Source: Papio anubis
Lineage: Eukaryota; Chordata; Mammalia; Primates; Cercopithecidae
Assembly: GCF_008728515.1 (NCBI RefSeq)
Contig: NC_044976.1
Span: 32,945,376 to 33,009,375 of the forward strand
DNA length: 64,000 bases
Direction of reading: 5' to 3'
Part shown: in pieces, positions 1-11,717 of the stretch
How the letters are laid out: each line of letters begins with the position of its first letter
Numbering within the stretch: position 1 is the first letter of the stretch
Notes under the pieces: generated by a model
Database searches by the model: none
Told to the model about the DNA's origin: nothing
What the model saw: the letters and a program-made list of their open reading frames with translations, nothing else
Made by a program: the position numbers and the translations under genes

Positions 1-834
1 GTATGGCAAAAAAATAAGACAGGTGAATAGACCATTTGGGTACAGGCGATACCTCTTGCTTGGAAAATGTCCCAGGCACACGATGTCTGAAGAGGCTGAG
101 AGCAGAGTCAGTGATTGGGGATAGGGAGGGAAGAGGGTAGGAGGAGGGGAGGGTTTGGAGATGGAGCCTGATGGGGACTCCAGATAAGGGGGTGTGGAGG
201 TCAGAGTCCACAGGACAGGGGCCTGAGAGGAAATAATGGAAATGCGGCTAGCAAACAGCCACTAAATGGACAGAGGAGGGGGTGCCCTGAGAGAAAGTAA
301 ATGGGGAGTCCAGACCATGCCAGAATCCATCCTGGGTCCTTCCTAAAGCTGGAATGGTTAGAATTCCAGAGGAACCCACTGTGGTCAAGACAGTCAGCCC
401 TCAGGCCCCAGCATCAATACATGGGTTGGCAGGGATGATATCAAGTCCCCATGATTCCAAAGCACCTCTCTTTAGTTTGGGAGGGAATGCCAGGGCGGAG
501 AACCTTCCTGGAGCCAGAGGCAAGGAGTAAGGATGAAGATTGTTCTGGGATTTACCAAGGGGCTGATGTGAACGTCCCCAGCACAGGGCCAGGCTCTTGT
601 TGGTGTTCAGTAAAAATGGGATGGATCTGACAACTGATAAGGGTACGTTCCCACCCTTCCTGCCCTGGCCCAGCCCTGACAGCTGACGGGAGAGCAGATC
701 ATCCAATTCAAACCTTCCCACAATCTCTTTAGAAGTCATGGGCTGAAACATGGGGTAATAGAGGTTGGCTGGCATGTCCATGCAGGATGATTGTCTTCAC
801 ATGTATCTATTACCTTGTAGAATAAAATAGATCC
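1..834. other. GJB4 5' flank, no gene recognised
   Basis: This stretch is upstream of the GJB4 coding exon. I see no convincing exon, CpG island or TATA-type promoter here. In the human cluster the GJB4 first exon is a small non-coding one upstream; it could lie in this stretch or before the window. GJB5 is the expected next neighbour to the left, outside the window. Open frames here are short, lack any recognisable motif and are not called. Confidence 0.5.
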
Positions 835-1010
835 TGATTTTGGAACCCGAAGGCCAAAGTGCAAGACTCTGCTACTTCCATCTGTGGACCCTTGGGTGGG
901 TATCTCTGGGCCTTCACTTACTCTTTGTGAAATGGGGACAGGGGCAATCCCTACCCTACCAAGTCATTGGGAGTGAGGACATGATGACACGGTGATTGTG
1001 AAAAGATTTT
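835..1010 (+). repeat. MIR SINE fragment
   Basis: The segment resembles the core and 3' part of a MIR: a sentence-like series of a loss-of-cytosine clinical motif (ctgggccttcactt), a tgaaatgggga block and the following tail. It lies about 110 bases before the GJB4 splice acceptor, in the same orientation as the gene. It is old and diverged, so the boundaries are approximate. Confidence 0.6.
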
Positions 1011-1104
1011 TTCCATCGCACCAGCATTAAGCGTGCCCATCTCCAGGTTCCCCCAGGCCTCAAGGCTCCCAAGGCCTGAGTGGGTGGGTAGCACCCAGGC
1101 ATAG

Positions 1105-1138
1105 ATCTTCCACGTGCAGTACCCGGGACACAGCCAGC
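1105..1138 (+). other. GJB4: GJB4 coding-exon splice acceptor and 5' UTR
   Basis: A candidate acceptor AG lies at 1118-1119 after a weak pyrimidine stretch, which leaves a 19-base 5' UTR before the ATG at 1139. Connexin coding exons typically begin a few tens of bases before the start codon, which fits. The pyrimidine tract is poor, so a nearby alternative AG cannot be excluded. Confidence 0.5.
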
Positions 1139-1939
1139 ATGAACTGGGCATTTCTGCAGGGCCTCCTGAGTGGCGTGAACAAGTACTCCACGGCTCTGAG
1201 CCGCATCTGGCTGTCTGTGGTGTTCATCTTTCGCGTGCTGGTGTACGTGGTGGCGGCGGAGGAGGTGTGGGACGATGAGCAGAAGGACTTTGTCTGCAAC
1301 ACCAAGCAGCCCGGCTGCCCCAACGTCTGCTATGACGAGTTCTTCCCCGTGTCCCACGTGCGCCTCTGGGCCCTGCAGCTCATCCTGGTCACGTGCCCCT
1401 CGCTGCTCGTGGTCATGCACGTGGCCTACCGTGAGGAACGGGAGCGCAAGCACCGCCTGAAACACGGGCCCAATGCCCCGTCCCTGTACAACAACCCGAG
1501 CAAGAAGCGGGGTGGGCTGTGGTGGACGTACTTGCTGAGTCTCATCTTCAAGGCCGCTGTGGATGCCGGCTTCCTCTATATCTTCCACCGCCTCTACAAG
1601 GATTACGACATGCCCCGCGTAGTGGCCTGCTCCGTGGAGCCTTGCCCCCACACTGTGGACTGCTACATCTCCCGGCCCACGGAAAAGAAGGTCTTCACCT
1701 ACTTCATGGTGACCACAGCTGCCATCTGCATCCTGCTCAACCTCAGTGAGGTCTTCTACTTGGTGGGCAAGAGGTGCACGGAGATCTTCGGCCCCAGGCA
1801 CCGGCGGTCTCGGCGCCGGGAACGCCTACCCGACACCTGCCCACCGTATGTCCTCTCCCAGGGAGGGCACCCTGAGGATGGGAACTCTGTCCTAATGAAG
1901 GCTGGGTCGGCCCCAGTGGATGCAGGTCGGTATCCATAA
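1139..1939 (+). CDS. GJB4: Gap junction protein beta-4 (connexin 30.3)
   Basis: The product is a 266-residue beta connexin, the full length of human Cx30.3. Six subunits form a plasma-membrane hemichannel, and two of these dock into a gap-junction channel passing ions and small metabolites between cells; expression is known mainly from differentiating epidermis. An N-terminal helix is followed by four membrane segments at about residues 22-41, 77-97, 128-150 and 188-209. Extracellular loop 1 has C53, C60 and C64 (CX6CX3C); loop 2 has C164, C169 and C175 (CX4CX5C), the docking-loop cysteines. The second loop ends in the conserved SRPTEK. The cytoplasmic tail is short and arginine-rich near 219-229. 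The start has A at -3. The CDS is a single intact exon. Human GJB4 variants cause erythrokeratodermia variabilis. I recognised this gene by whole-protein similarity; GJB3 downstream is its closest relative here. Confidence 0.97.
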   Translation: MNWAFLQGLLSGVNKYSTALSRIWLSVVFIFRVLVYVVAAEEVWDDEQKDFVCNTKQPGCPNVCYDEFFPVSHVRLWALQLILVTCPSLLVVMHVAYREERERKHRLKHGPNAPSLYNNPSKKRGGLWWTYLLSLIFKAAVDAGFLYIFHRLYKDYDMPRVVACSVEPCPHTVDCYISRPTEKKVFTYFMVTTAAICILLNLSEVFYLVGKRCTEIFGPRHRRSRRRERLPDTCPPYVLSQGGHPEDGNSVLMKAGSAPVDAGRYP

Positions 1940-2212
1940 TCTGCGAGGTCAGCAGATAAGATCACCAGGTCCCCCCACCTGAGGCCACCCAGGAAAACAG
2001 GCAGGGGCAGGGGCATCCTTACCGTAGCAGGGTGGTGAGGACGGTGGCTGTGGGGGCTCAGGAAGCTCACCCAGGGGCCAATGTGGGAGGTGGCGGGTAG
2101 TTTGGTCCCTGGGTCCTGAGCCTCAGGGGAGGGAGGTTGATGGCTGGCGGGGATTTTGTATATGGCAATAGTGTATGTCAAACCTCTTAATAAATACGAT
2201 TTTCCCAGTACT
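1940..2212 (+). other. GJB4: GJB4 3' UTR
   Basis: The 3' UTR runs from the TAA stop to the probable cleavage zone, 15-20 bases after the AATAAA at 2189-2194. No repeat is evident inside it. Confidence 0.75.
2189..2194 (+). promoter_or_regulatory. GJB4: GJB4 polyadenylation signal AATAAA
   Basis: A canonical AATAAA lies 250 bases after the stop codon, with a T/G-containing stretch following. It is the first canonical signal downstream of the CDS. Confidence 0.8.
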
Positions 2213-3079
2213 TTGCAGACCAGATGGGGAGTGGCGGATAGGAAAACGGGGGTGGGGGGATTAGGTGGACCTCAGAGAGGATGCCAAGGCAACTCGGTGA
2301 GCACCTGAGCACCAGAACCTCAGATCCAGGCTCACCCATCACCCCCCAACACACACACAGTGTGCCCCCAGGACGTGGTGGGGAGTGCCTAAAGGCAGAA
2401 GGTACTCCAGGGGCCTCTTGGTTCTGCAACCAGCTGACCAAAGCCGGAGGAGAGGAACCCCAGGGGACTCTGTGCCCAGCAGGAGCCGGTTCTCAGTGAG
2501 TGCCCATCACAGGAATGAGCGTGGGTTGGGCCTCCCTAGCCCTGCCCAGCACGGGTCCCAGATAGGTGAGTCCCCTCTGACAGTAGGAGGGGCAGGGCTG
2601 AGAGCAAGCCAGGGATGGGGGTCTGTCAAGGTGCCCAAGAGGCACATCCTACAGGCCAGGGCCCATTGAGAGTGTCTGAGCTGAAAGGTCCCTCGTGGAT
2701 CCTGGAGTCTATGGAATTTCATGTTCTTTTTCACTGATACAACTTCCCCATCCCATACTCCCCCACCCCACAACCACTCAGACTTTGGCAACTCCCAGAA
2801 CCACACCTCCACCCTAACATGCCTCCGAGCCCCACCAAATGCCCACTAGACAATTTCCTGGGAGGCCCCCAGCCGTCTCATGCTCGCCACTCCCAAGCTG
2901 ACCTCAGCAGCTCCCCACAGACTTGCCCCCTGGAAGATGCCCCGCCCCATCTCATGCAGGACACAGCTATTCACCCAACTGCCCAAGCCAGGGGAAGGGA
3001 CAAGCCTGACATCCTTGTCCCTCATAACCCACATCCCCACTGGCACCAAATCCCACTGATTCCAGTCCCTAAATGTCAC
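2213..3079. other. Intergenic, nothing recognised
   Basis: The sequence is GC-rich to C-rich between GJB4 and the first L2 remnant. Several short open frames occur on both strands but have no recognisable motif and no splice context, so they are not called. Confidence 0.6.
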
Positions 3080-3715
3080 CTGAATCTGCTCTTCCTCTCC
3101 TTACGACAACCTAACTACCTACTGGACCTCCCCCATCTGCCTCCACTACAGGGATGGAGTGATTTACCCGTCTATGCAACTGACCATGTCATTCCTCCTG
3201 CTTTAAAACTTCTTCCACCATCACCAGCCCCATGCCCTCAGCATGGCCCCCGCTGACCTGCCCTCCTCATCCCAGCTTCCTCCTCCTTTCTACCTGCCAG
3301 TAATACCAAAGGGCTCCTGATTCCCCAGGCAGACACGTCACGTGGTGCCATTCTTCGTGCCTTTGTCATGCTATTTCCTCTGGCTAGAATGCCCTTCCCA
3401 CCTTCTCTGTGACCCTACCTCAAAACTCTAGGACAGCTTTACCCATCTCTCCAAGTGCCAGCCTCACATGTCCCTCTGCCACTCTCCCCAGATCGGAACT
3501 GTTACTTCCCCTGAGTGTCTCCCTATCAGTCTGTGAGCCCTTTACGGGCAGGTCACTGAGTCATCCAGGTCCCTGCTGCCTTCAGTAAATGCTTGTTGGA
3601 TGAGTAAATAGTCTGTGAGCTGCTTGGGGGAAGGAACTAAGTCTTGTTCATCTGAATCTTCCACCACACCTAGCCTGCGGAGTTCAGCAAAGCATTTGTT
3701 TGCTTGCTTTGCTTT
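3080..3715 (+). repeat. L2 LINE 3' fragments
   Basis: The block shows the typical L2 3' region: a 'ttctctgtgaccctacc' type stretch, then 'gtctgtgagccctttacgggcagg' style and 'agtaaatgcttgttgga' style ends. A second L2-like tail starts near 3608. It is old and diverged; the limits are approximate. Confidence 0.6.
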
Positions 3716-5050
3716 GTTTCTGTTGTTTAACTAGAGCCAGCATCAAGGTCTCACCTTTAGGTAAGCAAACTTGAGTCTAGAAAGGGGAAGAGGCCCTTCA
3801 AGACCACACAGATCTGCTGAGTCTGTCAGGGGCTGTGTCCTCTGTGGTCCACAGGTAGCCTCCACACCCACCCCTGATTACGGCATAAGATCAAAGTCAC
3901 CCGTCTTTAGGGCAAGGCTCCCTGGGAGCAGAGCCAGAGGCAGGGGTTTGCGTGCATGTGAAGGAAGGAGCAAGGGGAGTGGGGGAGGGAGGGGCCGAAC
4001 TGAGCAGGGATGTAGACTCAGGAAGATGCAGCCTTGGCCCGATCCCTGTGGGATGAGGGGGCTTCAGATCATAAGTCTTGCCACATTTCAGTCAGTCATT
4101 ACTTCAGGCGCCCCCAGTGGCAGGAGGGTTGGCAGGAAGGGGTAGGTGGCTCTGGCTCAGTCAAAATCAATTCTTCAGGGGTAGCCATAAGCCATCAGCA
4201 GCCAATATTCACAACATTTGGGGAATGGATGTCCCCGAGTAAAGGGGACATGGGCAGGGCACCAATACCATCTACTAGACTCCTGACTCCAGGAAACAAG
4301 AATAACTCCCACTTCCAAGCCAGACCAGAGCTGGACCACCAGCCCGAGAGAACAGGGGGGCACTCCTGACCAGTTCAGAGCCAGATAGCCCCACACTGCT
4401 CAGACCACAGTAGCTCCCAAGTCCAGGCCAGGGGACCCCACAATAGTCAACGCCCCCAAGATTCCAGATCCATCCTCCAGGGACAGCTGCTGGGTCCAGC
4501 TTATGGTGAGCTCACTCCAGGACCTGACAGCTCCCATGGCGACCTCTCCTTAGATGCTGTTCCCAAAGGTCTTGAGTCCTGAGCCACTGAGCCAAGTGGG
4601 GACTTTCAGAGGAGCCTGGGACTAAGGACCACTTTAACCATCAGGCCATCTTATCCTCAATCCCACTCACAATGTCAAGACTCACACTGCTCTCACCACC
4701 ACTCACACCTGTCCACCTTCACCTTCTTGAAAAAAATCCCTCTTTGCTTCCTCTTCTGCCCTCTGTCCTGCCCACATCATTGTGACCTATCTCTCCTCAT
4801 TCATTGGAGACTGAGCCTATAGCCCAAGGCCTTCTCCTCCTGCTATTCTCCCATGACCCAAGGCCTCAGGGGTCACCTGTGCATCATCCTGTCCTTTCCA
4901 TCCCGTGACTACCTTGTGAACAGCGTTTAGCTACCCACTAGCAGGACCCCATCCCAGACCTGGTCATCACCCAGAACTGTTCCACCTCTAGAGCCTTCCA
5001 TTCCTGGAAATATTTGTTCTTTATTATTCACTTTTATGTGAAAGCTCCAT
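3716..5050. other. Intergenic, nothing recognised
   Basis: This 1.3-kb stretch has no gene, RNA or repeat that I can assign. The frames at 3771-4145 and 4034-4369 have no recognisable domain and are treated as chance. Confidence 0.55.
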
Positions 5051-5700
5051 ATGAGGTGTTAAGGAGTCATCTGGAAAAAATCAGACATGGTCCCTGACCT
5101 CATGGAGCTTACATTCTAGAGAAGAGGACAGCTACCTAACTCATGGCACACTGGGGAAGCTGGGGAGAGAGGAAAGGGGATCTAACATCCAGGCATCCAG
5201 AAAAAGGCTCCCTGAGACATCTAGAGAAGGAGGATTTTGCCAAGCAAGCAGGTGGAATTCCAGACAGAGGGGACAGCTTATGCAAAGGGAGAGCATGCCT
5301 GGTGACAAAGATGGGGAGAACCCAGAAGCGCTCAGGCCGGGTGAGGGGCTCAGGTAGGAGTCAGGCTGGAGTAGACAGAGGCTGGATCCTTGTAGTGCTT
5401 TCTTTGTAAATCTCTGCTAATGGCTTTGGACTTTATCCTGAGGACAACAACAAATCCCTAGAGAGATGGCCTGAACTAGGGTGTGCACCTTGGGGATGGA
5501 AAGAAGTAGATGAATTTAAGAAATGTTTACAAGATAGAATCCAAAACATGTGGTGATTTAATTGGGTGTGGGGATCAAAGTGACACCCAAGTTTCTGGCT
5601 ATGAATGGTGGTACCATTTACTTGAGTGGGGAGGTGTGGATGACTTCAGTTTCAGACATGTTGAATTTGAGATACAAGTAAGATATCCTGGTTTTTCCCT
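5051..5700 (-). repeat. L2 LINE, 3' part (minus strand)
   Basis: Read on the minus strand, this is the L2 3' end and the sequence upstream of it. On the + strand the antisense tail 'gagcttacattctagag' begins the block, and the L2 reverse-transcriptase region follows. It breaks off near 5700, where an L2 of opposite orientation begins, and resumes near 8079. Confidence 0.7.
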
Positions 5701-8078
5701 CTCCTTCACGGATGACCTCAGCCCCTCAGCGCCTAGTGTCTTCCATCTGCTACTACATTTATTAGTAGTGACTCCATTTTCAACACCTTGACCTCTCAGT
5801 TCCTTGACTTCCTTGATTTCAACAATCTTTTTATCCACCCTTCCAACCCACCCACCTGCGTGTTTGCACCCTAGGCCTGTCTCCACCAAGAGCTGCATCA
5901 TCTCCCATCTATGTGGCTCACCCAACCTGGTTCCCATTCCAGCAATCCTTCTGCCCCATCCACTGACCCACCACTATGTTCCCCCACCCCTTCCCATTCT
6001 CCCTGCCCTCCTTTCTCAGCTTAGACTCCACAGACCCCCAGCTAATCACCAGCTCACAAATGTCCTCCACTCCCTCACCTTCCCATGCCTCTCTAGTTCT
6101 CACCTGGCAAGACCCTAACTCCAGTTAAACCAGACTCTCCACATGGCACCTGTTCCTGAGCACCTGGAGGATAATACAACTGGACTGACTGGTCTCCATT
6201 TAAACTTCTGACCACAAACTTCAAGTGGACACTCAGCACCTCTAAGAAATTCTATATTTTCCTAAAACTTTATCCCTACTCTCCAAAATGACTCTATCAT
6301 GCCTTCTCCTCTTTCCTCAAACAGACACCATTCTCCTAATCCTCCATTTAAGCTGATAGGCATCACAGAGTGCTGGGAATAGAAGCAACCGGCCAGCTTA
6401 GCTCAGCCCACCACCACCACATCTGCCAAACTCACAGCATGAGCAGCTGTTGGCCTTGCCTCCTCTCCTGTAACATGGACAAAGCGTCCCTGCTCCTGGG
6501 ACACTCCCCTCCACTTGGACAATGGACCCCTTCACCCCTCACCTGCTCTAGACTGTGCTCCACAGTTGGTGCCTCTCTCTCCTGCGTTGCCATTTCCCTT
6601 TCTACAAATGTACTATAATAATTTCATCTCTCTCTTTTTTTGAATTCTCTCTTGACACTCCATTCTTCTCCAGCTGCTACCTCATTGCCAAAACAAAAGT
6701 CTTCTATACTTGCTGCCTCCACTTCCTTGTTGCTTTAACTTGTTCCAGTCAGGACTGCTCTTGTCAATATTCCCAAGGGCCTCCAAGCTGCCACACCCAG
6801 TGGTCCATTCTTTGACCTGGCCTAACTCCCTCAGAATCATTCAGTCATGGAGAGCTCCCTCCTCAAATATTGTCTTCTCTTGGCTTCCAGGCAGCATCTC
6901 TCCTGGCTTTCCTCCCACCTCGCTGATGGGTCTTTCTTGATGTCCTTCAATGCCTCTCCTTCCTCTTCCTAAGCTCTAAATGCAAGATGCCCCAGGGCCC
7001 AGTTCTCTACCTTCTTTCCTCCTCTCTATACATTTTCCCTTCACTGACCTGATCCAGTACCACCTATAAAACCATCCATAAACTGATGGCTCCCACATTG
7101 ATGTGTCCAGACCTAACTGTTCCTATGAGGGTCAGACTCCTGTATTCAACTTCCTATTGGTCATCTAAAACAGAACTCCTAATTCCCCTAATCGAGAACA
7201 GATTTAAGCTTTCTCCAAGCCTTCCCCACCTTGGAAAATGCCATCCCCATCCATCCAGATGCTCAGTTCAAAAACCTGGAATCTCTTTCCTCATAATCAT
7301 ATTGGCACCATTAGCAAGTTGTATTGGCTATCATTCCAAAATGCCATATTCAAAATCCAATCACTTGGTGACTTCATATCCAACACCCCAGTCTTTCCAA
7401 GTGCTTCAGTCCCAGGTGAAGGCACCTTATTTCTACACCTGGACACCTACAGCAGCTGGTCTCCCTGCCTCCACTCTTGTTCCCCTAAAATTCTTCTTCC
7501 ACATAACAGCCTGAAATATCTTTCTAGCATGTCAGTCAGATCAGTGGAGTCACTCCCTGACTTAAAATCCTCCAAGTGGCTTCCCATCATGGCCAGAAAA
7601 ATAAATTTAAGCCAAACTCTACCATCACCTGCAAGGTCTTACAGGGTCAGACACTGGCTACTGCTCCAAACCAACCTCCGTTCACTCTCCGCTCTTGCCA
7701 TGCTCCACCCGCACTGGCCTTCTCCCATCTTGGGGTCTTTGCACCTGCCCCGCTGACAGGGCTCTTCCCCTGCAGCTTGATATGTCTGTCTCCCTAGCAT
7801 TCACATCTCAACTCAGACATCCCCTCTTCCAGGAGGTCCTTTCTGACCCACCCTCTTCACCCACCACACACCATCACTCTCCATTGTGTGACCTCATTTT
7901 ATCTTCTTTGTAGCCCTTACTAGTACATGAAATTTTTTTACATATTTATTATTTTTGTTGCCTCACTGGGATGAGCTCCTTAAGAAGTGGGACTCTGTTG
8001 TCTTCACCCTTCTATCCTCCAGCACCTAGAACAGTGCTTGACACATAGTAGGCACTCAATTAAAATGGGTTGACACTG
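5701..8078 (+). repeat. L2 LINE, about 2.4 kb (plus strand)
   Basis: This is a long, mostly continuous L2 copy in plus orientation. The 3' third contains the classic stretch around 7550-7660 (cactccctgacttaaaatcc, then the short-gap continuation) and the L2 tail 'ggcactcaattaaaatg' near 8050. No reading frame is intact. It sits inside an older minus-strand L2 whose halves flank it. Confidence 0.75.
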
Positions 8079-8200
8079 ATGATGGGCACCCAGAAGGAGA
8101 CGTCTAGTAGGCTGTTGATGTAAGAGGGAAAAGGACTAGTCAGGAGATATCTATTTGGGACTTGTCAGCATAAATGCCTGAATATAAGACACGATTTTGC
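8079..8200 (-). repeat. L2 LINE, second part of the interrupted minus-strand copy
   Basis: The sequence resumes the minus-strand L2 exactly where the 5051-5700 block stopped, with the antisense equivalent of the segment about 30-40 bases further into the element. This colinearity shows a single older L2 split by the 5701-8078 element. Confidence 0.65.
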
Positions 8201-9035
8201 TCCAAAATTACCCTTTAGGAAGGAAGCTTTTGTCTTTCATTCAAGTCCTTACAAAGTCCCCTGCATTTGGGAGGCATGCTCTCAATTATTGCATTTTGAA
8301 ACAACAAAACGCTCTTTGGGGAAAACTCATTAGCCTGAAATAACCTCAATCAATGAAGTTCTGGATATTCATGGTGGTTGCTTGGCAGAATCAGAAAAAA
8401 AAAAAAAGGTGAAGGCAAAAGCATTTCACATATATTGGATCATTATTCCCAAGGGCAGGACTTTACAATTGCAAGTATTGTCTTTGTAAGCAAACCCATT
8501 TTTAAAAATCACTTTAAAACAATAAAGGAAGTGGTTATGTTATGGAGATGACAAATACCTACTGGAAGATTTTTTTTTATTTATGCAACCTAATATTAAG
8601 CAGCCAGACTTTTATGGCAAAGAATAAAATCTCCAGCATCATACACTGATTCAAAAAGCACTATGTCTCAAATAACTTAGGCAGAAATAAAGTTTTTGTG
8701 TTTTGTAAAATGTTGATAACAACCAAAGCTCTAATGATATGGACTCAGATGTTAGAGAAAAATGTTAAGAATTTAAATAAAATTACTTCATAAAGCACGA
8801 GGAGAGAAAAACTAATACTTCTTACTACATTGTTTTATACAATTTGTGATTTTTAAAATGTATAACAAACTAAGTGAATAAAGTACATTTTATTTCAACC
8901 ACACTAAGAGCTTATATATCCAAGTCAGCCCACACACATTTTTGAGGCTCTCCTCAATGGGAATATGGGGGGTTACGTTTTATCTGGAGACGTATCTGGG
9001 CCTCTATGGTAGTTGAGGACTTGAGCCTTGGGAGT
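8201..9035. other. AT-rich block, no assignment
   Basis: This is about 830 bases of AT-rich DNA interrupting the minus-strand L2 a second time. It contains an AATAAA at 8877-8882 but no long open frame, no poly-A tail and no repeat I can name. It may be an unclassified insertion or an old element that has lost its ends. Confidence 0.45.
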
Positions 9036-9640
9036 GGGTAAGACCATACAGAGACTGGGGTAGAGAGATGAGAAGATACCCTAGGATGGAGACTTAAAGG
9101 TCAAATAACATGGGGGAAGACAGCTCCAGGCAGGGTAAGTAGAGATCATCCAAGCCACGGGAGTATGATGTCGTAGAGGAGGAAGATGGTGTCGCAGAAG
9201 CCAAGAGAAGTGTTTCTAAGAGAAAGTGATCATCAGAGCCAAACGCTGAGATGGGCCAAATCAAATAAGGACTGAAAAGTGTTCGTTCCATTCACAAGAT
9301 GGTCATGGGTACCTGTGCAGGAGAATGGGATGTAGAAACCAGGTCCCAGGGCAGTGAAGGGACAGTGAGGGCCAGGCACATGGAAACAGGTGTGAACAAC
9401 TGGCTGGTGAATGTGGCTGTGAGAAGAATAGGAAATGAGAGGGTGTTTATTGGCAGGAGAATCAGGGGACCAGCGAAGATTTTTTTAATGATGGGAGAGG
9501 CCTGAGAATGTTTAAATAATGATGGGATGAATCCAGTAGAGGAGGGTCAAGGTCCCAAAGAGAGATGGAAGGAATGGGATCCAGAGCCAGAAGGAGGATA
9601 AGACTTGGAGACTTGGACTAGAGAAGGAGGGTCGGCTATG
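9036..9640 (-). repeat. L2 LINE, third part of the interrupted minus-strand copy
   Basis: The minus-strand L2 resumes with antisense RT-region sequence (for example 'agccaagagaagtgttt' near 9200). Together with 5051-5700 and 8079-8200 it makes one fragmented L2. Confidence 0.6.
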
Positions 9641-10915
9641 CTGTGACCACAGCCTCCACCCCAGCCCCCTCACTTAGCTCCTCCCTCAACACCTGTTCAT
9701 GACCCCATAGGCACTTCCAGACCTGACCCTGTGTCCTTCTCCCAATCTACCAGCCTCCCTGCCCTACATTCCCTTTCTTCTGCAGCCAGCCTAGGCCTGA
9801 GCTCCACAGTGTCTTTATTATCACCCTCAGCTCACGCGGGAGTTGCCTTCCCTACTAGACCGCAGGCTCTCTGAGGGCAGGAACAGTATCTGCCTGGTTT
9901 GGCAATGTATCCTCAGACCTCGCACCACGGCCAGTACACAGTAAAAGGGTAATGAATATTTGCTGAGATGGTGACTGGAATGAATTGCTGTCTCACAGCA
10001 TCCCCACTACCCTCTGCCCCTCCTTCCTTAGCAGAACTTCAGGCCCCGATCAATCCAACAGGGCTTCTCTATCTCTCCATCCTGTGCTGGACTCTGCTAG
10101 AGTAAACCACGCAACCAAACAGAGTGAGGCCACTGCAAATTCTTGCTCTCCAGCCTAACCTGGGCGCTCGATGCCACCTAACGAATTCTGCTTTGGTCTC
10201 TCTGCTGTTGTACATGGTGGCAGCTTCCTCAATTTCTCCATTCTCCTCAAACTTTCTAGCACATTCCATCTTATTTACATCCTATTTCTTAAAGAAAGTA
10301 GAAGCTATCTGGGAAGAATGCTCTCTTCTCGACTGCCACCAAACCTACAGACCAATGCTCATCCACCACCTCCCTCTCTCCTTTCCTACAGCACAAAGGG
10401 GTGGGCCCACTGTTAACTCTCTAAACTCTTGACCTGTGCACAGGATCCTCTTTCTCCCCCACCTCTTTGCTTTCTTCTGCATCTCTGACACCTACTTCTC
10501 TCCTGGATCTCTCAGCATTTAAGCATGCTCAGATCTTTCCCATCCAAAAACAAAAGCAAAACCCTTCGTTGACCCCATGTTCCCTGCAGCAACCTCCTTA
10601 TCTCTCTCCTGGCTTTCACAACTGTGCCTCCTGAAACTGATGTCTACACTTACTGTCTCCACTTCTTCACCTCCCACTCACCCACCCACCAGCTATGATC
10701 TGTCTCTGTCCTCACATGCCACTCAAACTGCCCTGCCTCTGCCAAGTTCACCTACGATTCGTTTGTCAGTAAGCCCAGTGGATGCTTTCCAGCCCTTGTC
10801 TGTGTGATGAGGCATTTAGCAGGGTAGATGGTCTTCCTTCTTTAGCCTCTTCCCCAGGCCATTGAGTCCTTCCTCATTCTGCCCACTCAGCACTTCTCTT
10901 CCTCTAAACTAGGGT
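9641..10915 (+). repeat. L2 LINE fragments (plus strand)
   Basis: Two adjacent plus-strand pieces are visible. The first ends with an L2 3' tail near 9850-9970 ('ctctctgagggcaggaac' and following). The second starts near 9985 with upstream L2 sequence and fades near 10915. No frame is intact. Confidence 0.6.
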
Positions 10916-11299
10916 TCTAAAGGCACCTGCCAGGCTGATGCCCAGGTCCCTTGTCCTCAGGGTGTCCTCTAGGTGAAGCCAATCAGCATTCTTCTGCAGA
11001 TCATTTCAATCGTTTCTAAGAGAAGAGTGTTATGGCAAAACTTGGAAGGGAGGAGCTCAAGCTAAGAGTAACTTTGTGCAAAAGCCCATTAGTGCAAGGA
11101 GAGAAGAAAGCCAACAGTTAGAGAGAAGCAGAAGTGAAGTAGGCGGGAGAGCAGCTCCAGATGCACCCCAGACCTAATTCCAGGTACCCCTGGAGCCCCA
11201 AGGTCCCCCTGCCCTTCCCGTGTTTCTTTAAACCAATGATTTGCCCTCTGTGCCTGGAACTAATTCAAGCTGCATTTCTGTCACTTGCAATTAAGAGTG
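10916..11299. other. Intergenic, nothing recognised
   Basis: This is about 380 bases between two L2 pieces, with no recognisable element. It may be an insertion into the L2. Confidence 0.4.
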
Positions 11300-11540
11300 C
11301 TGACTAATACACCCAGGCTTCTGGGACACCACTCATCTGGTTTTCCTGCCACTGCTCCGGCCGCTCCCTTTCAATCTCCTTCAGCCCACCTCTTAATTAG
11401 GAAGGTCCCTGGGGCTCTGTCCCAGGCCACCTTCTCTCCTCAGTCTCCCTGCCCTCCCTGGGCGATTACAATTACATCCTCTCCCATGGCCTTGACCACC
11501 ATCCCAACACTGTTGACTACAAAATCTGTATTTCCACCCT
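11300..11540 (+). repeat. L2 LINE fragment
   Basis: The segment resembles the L2 reverse-transcriptase region and ends where an L1 tail begins. It probably continues the copy that fades near 10915. Confidence 0.5.
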
Positions 11541-11544
11541 TCTT

Positions 11545-11681
11545 TTTTTTTATTTTCATATTGTAATAGAATATCCTTAACATAAAAATTACCATTTTAA
11601 CTGTTTTAAGTGTACAATTCAGTCACATTAATTACATTCACAATGTTGTGCAACCATCACCACTACTTATTTCCAGAGCCG

Positions 11682-11717
<36 letters not shown>

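Noticed and set aside
956..1801. 281-residue minus-strand frame opposite GJB4
   Set aside because: It is the antisense shadow of a GC-rich coding exon; no motif and no transcript features. The same holds for 23967-24572 opposite GJB3.
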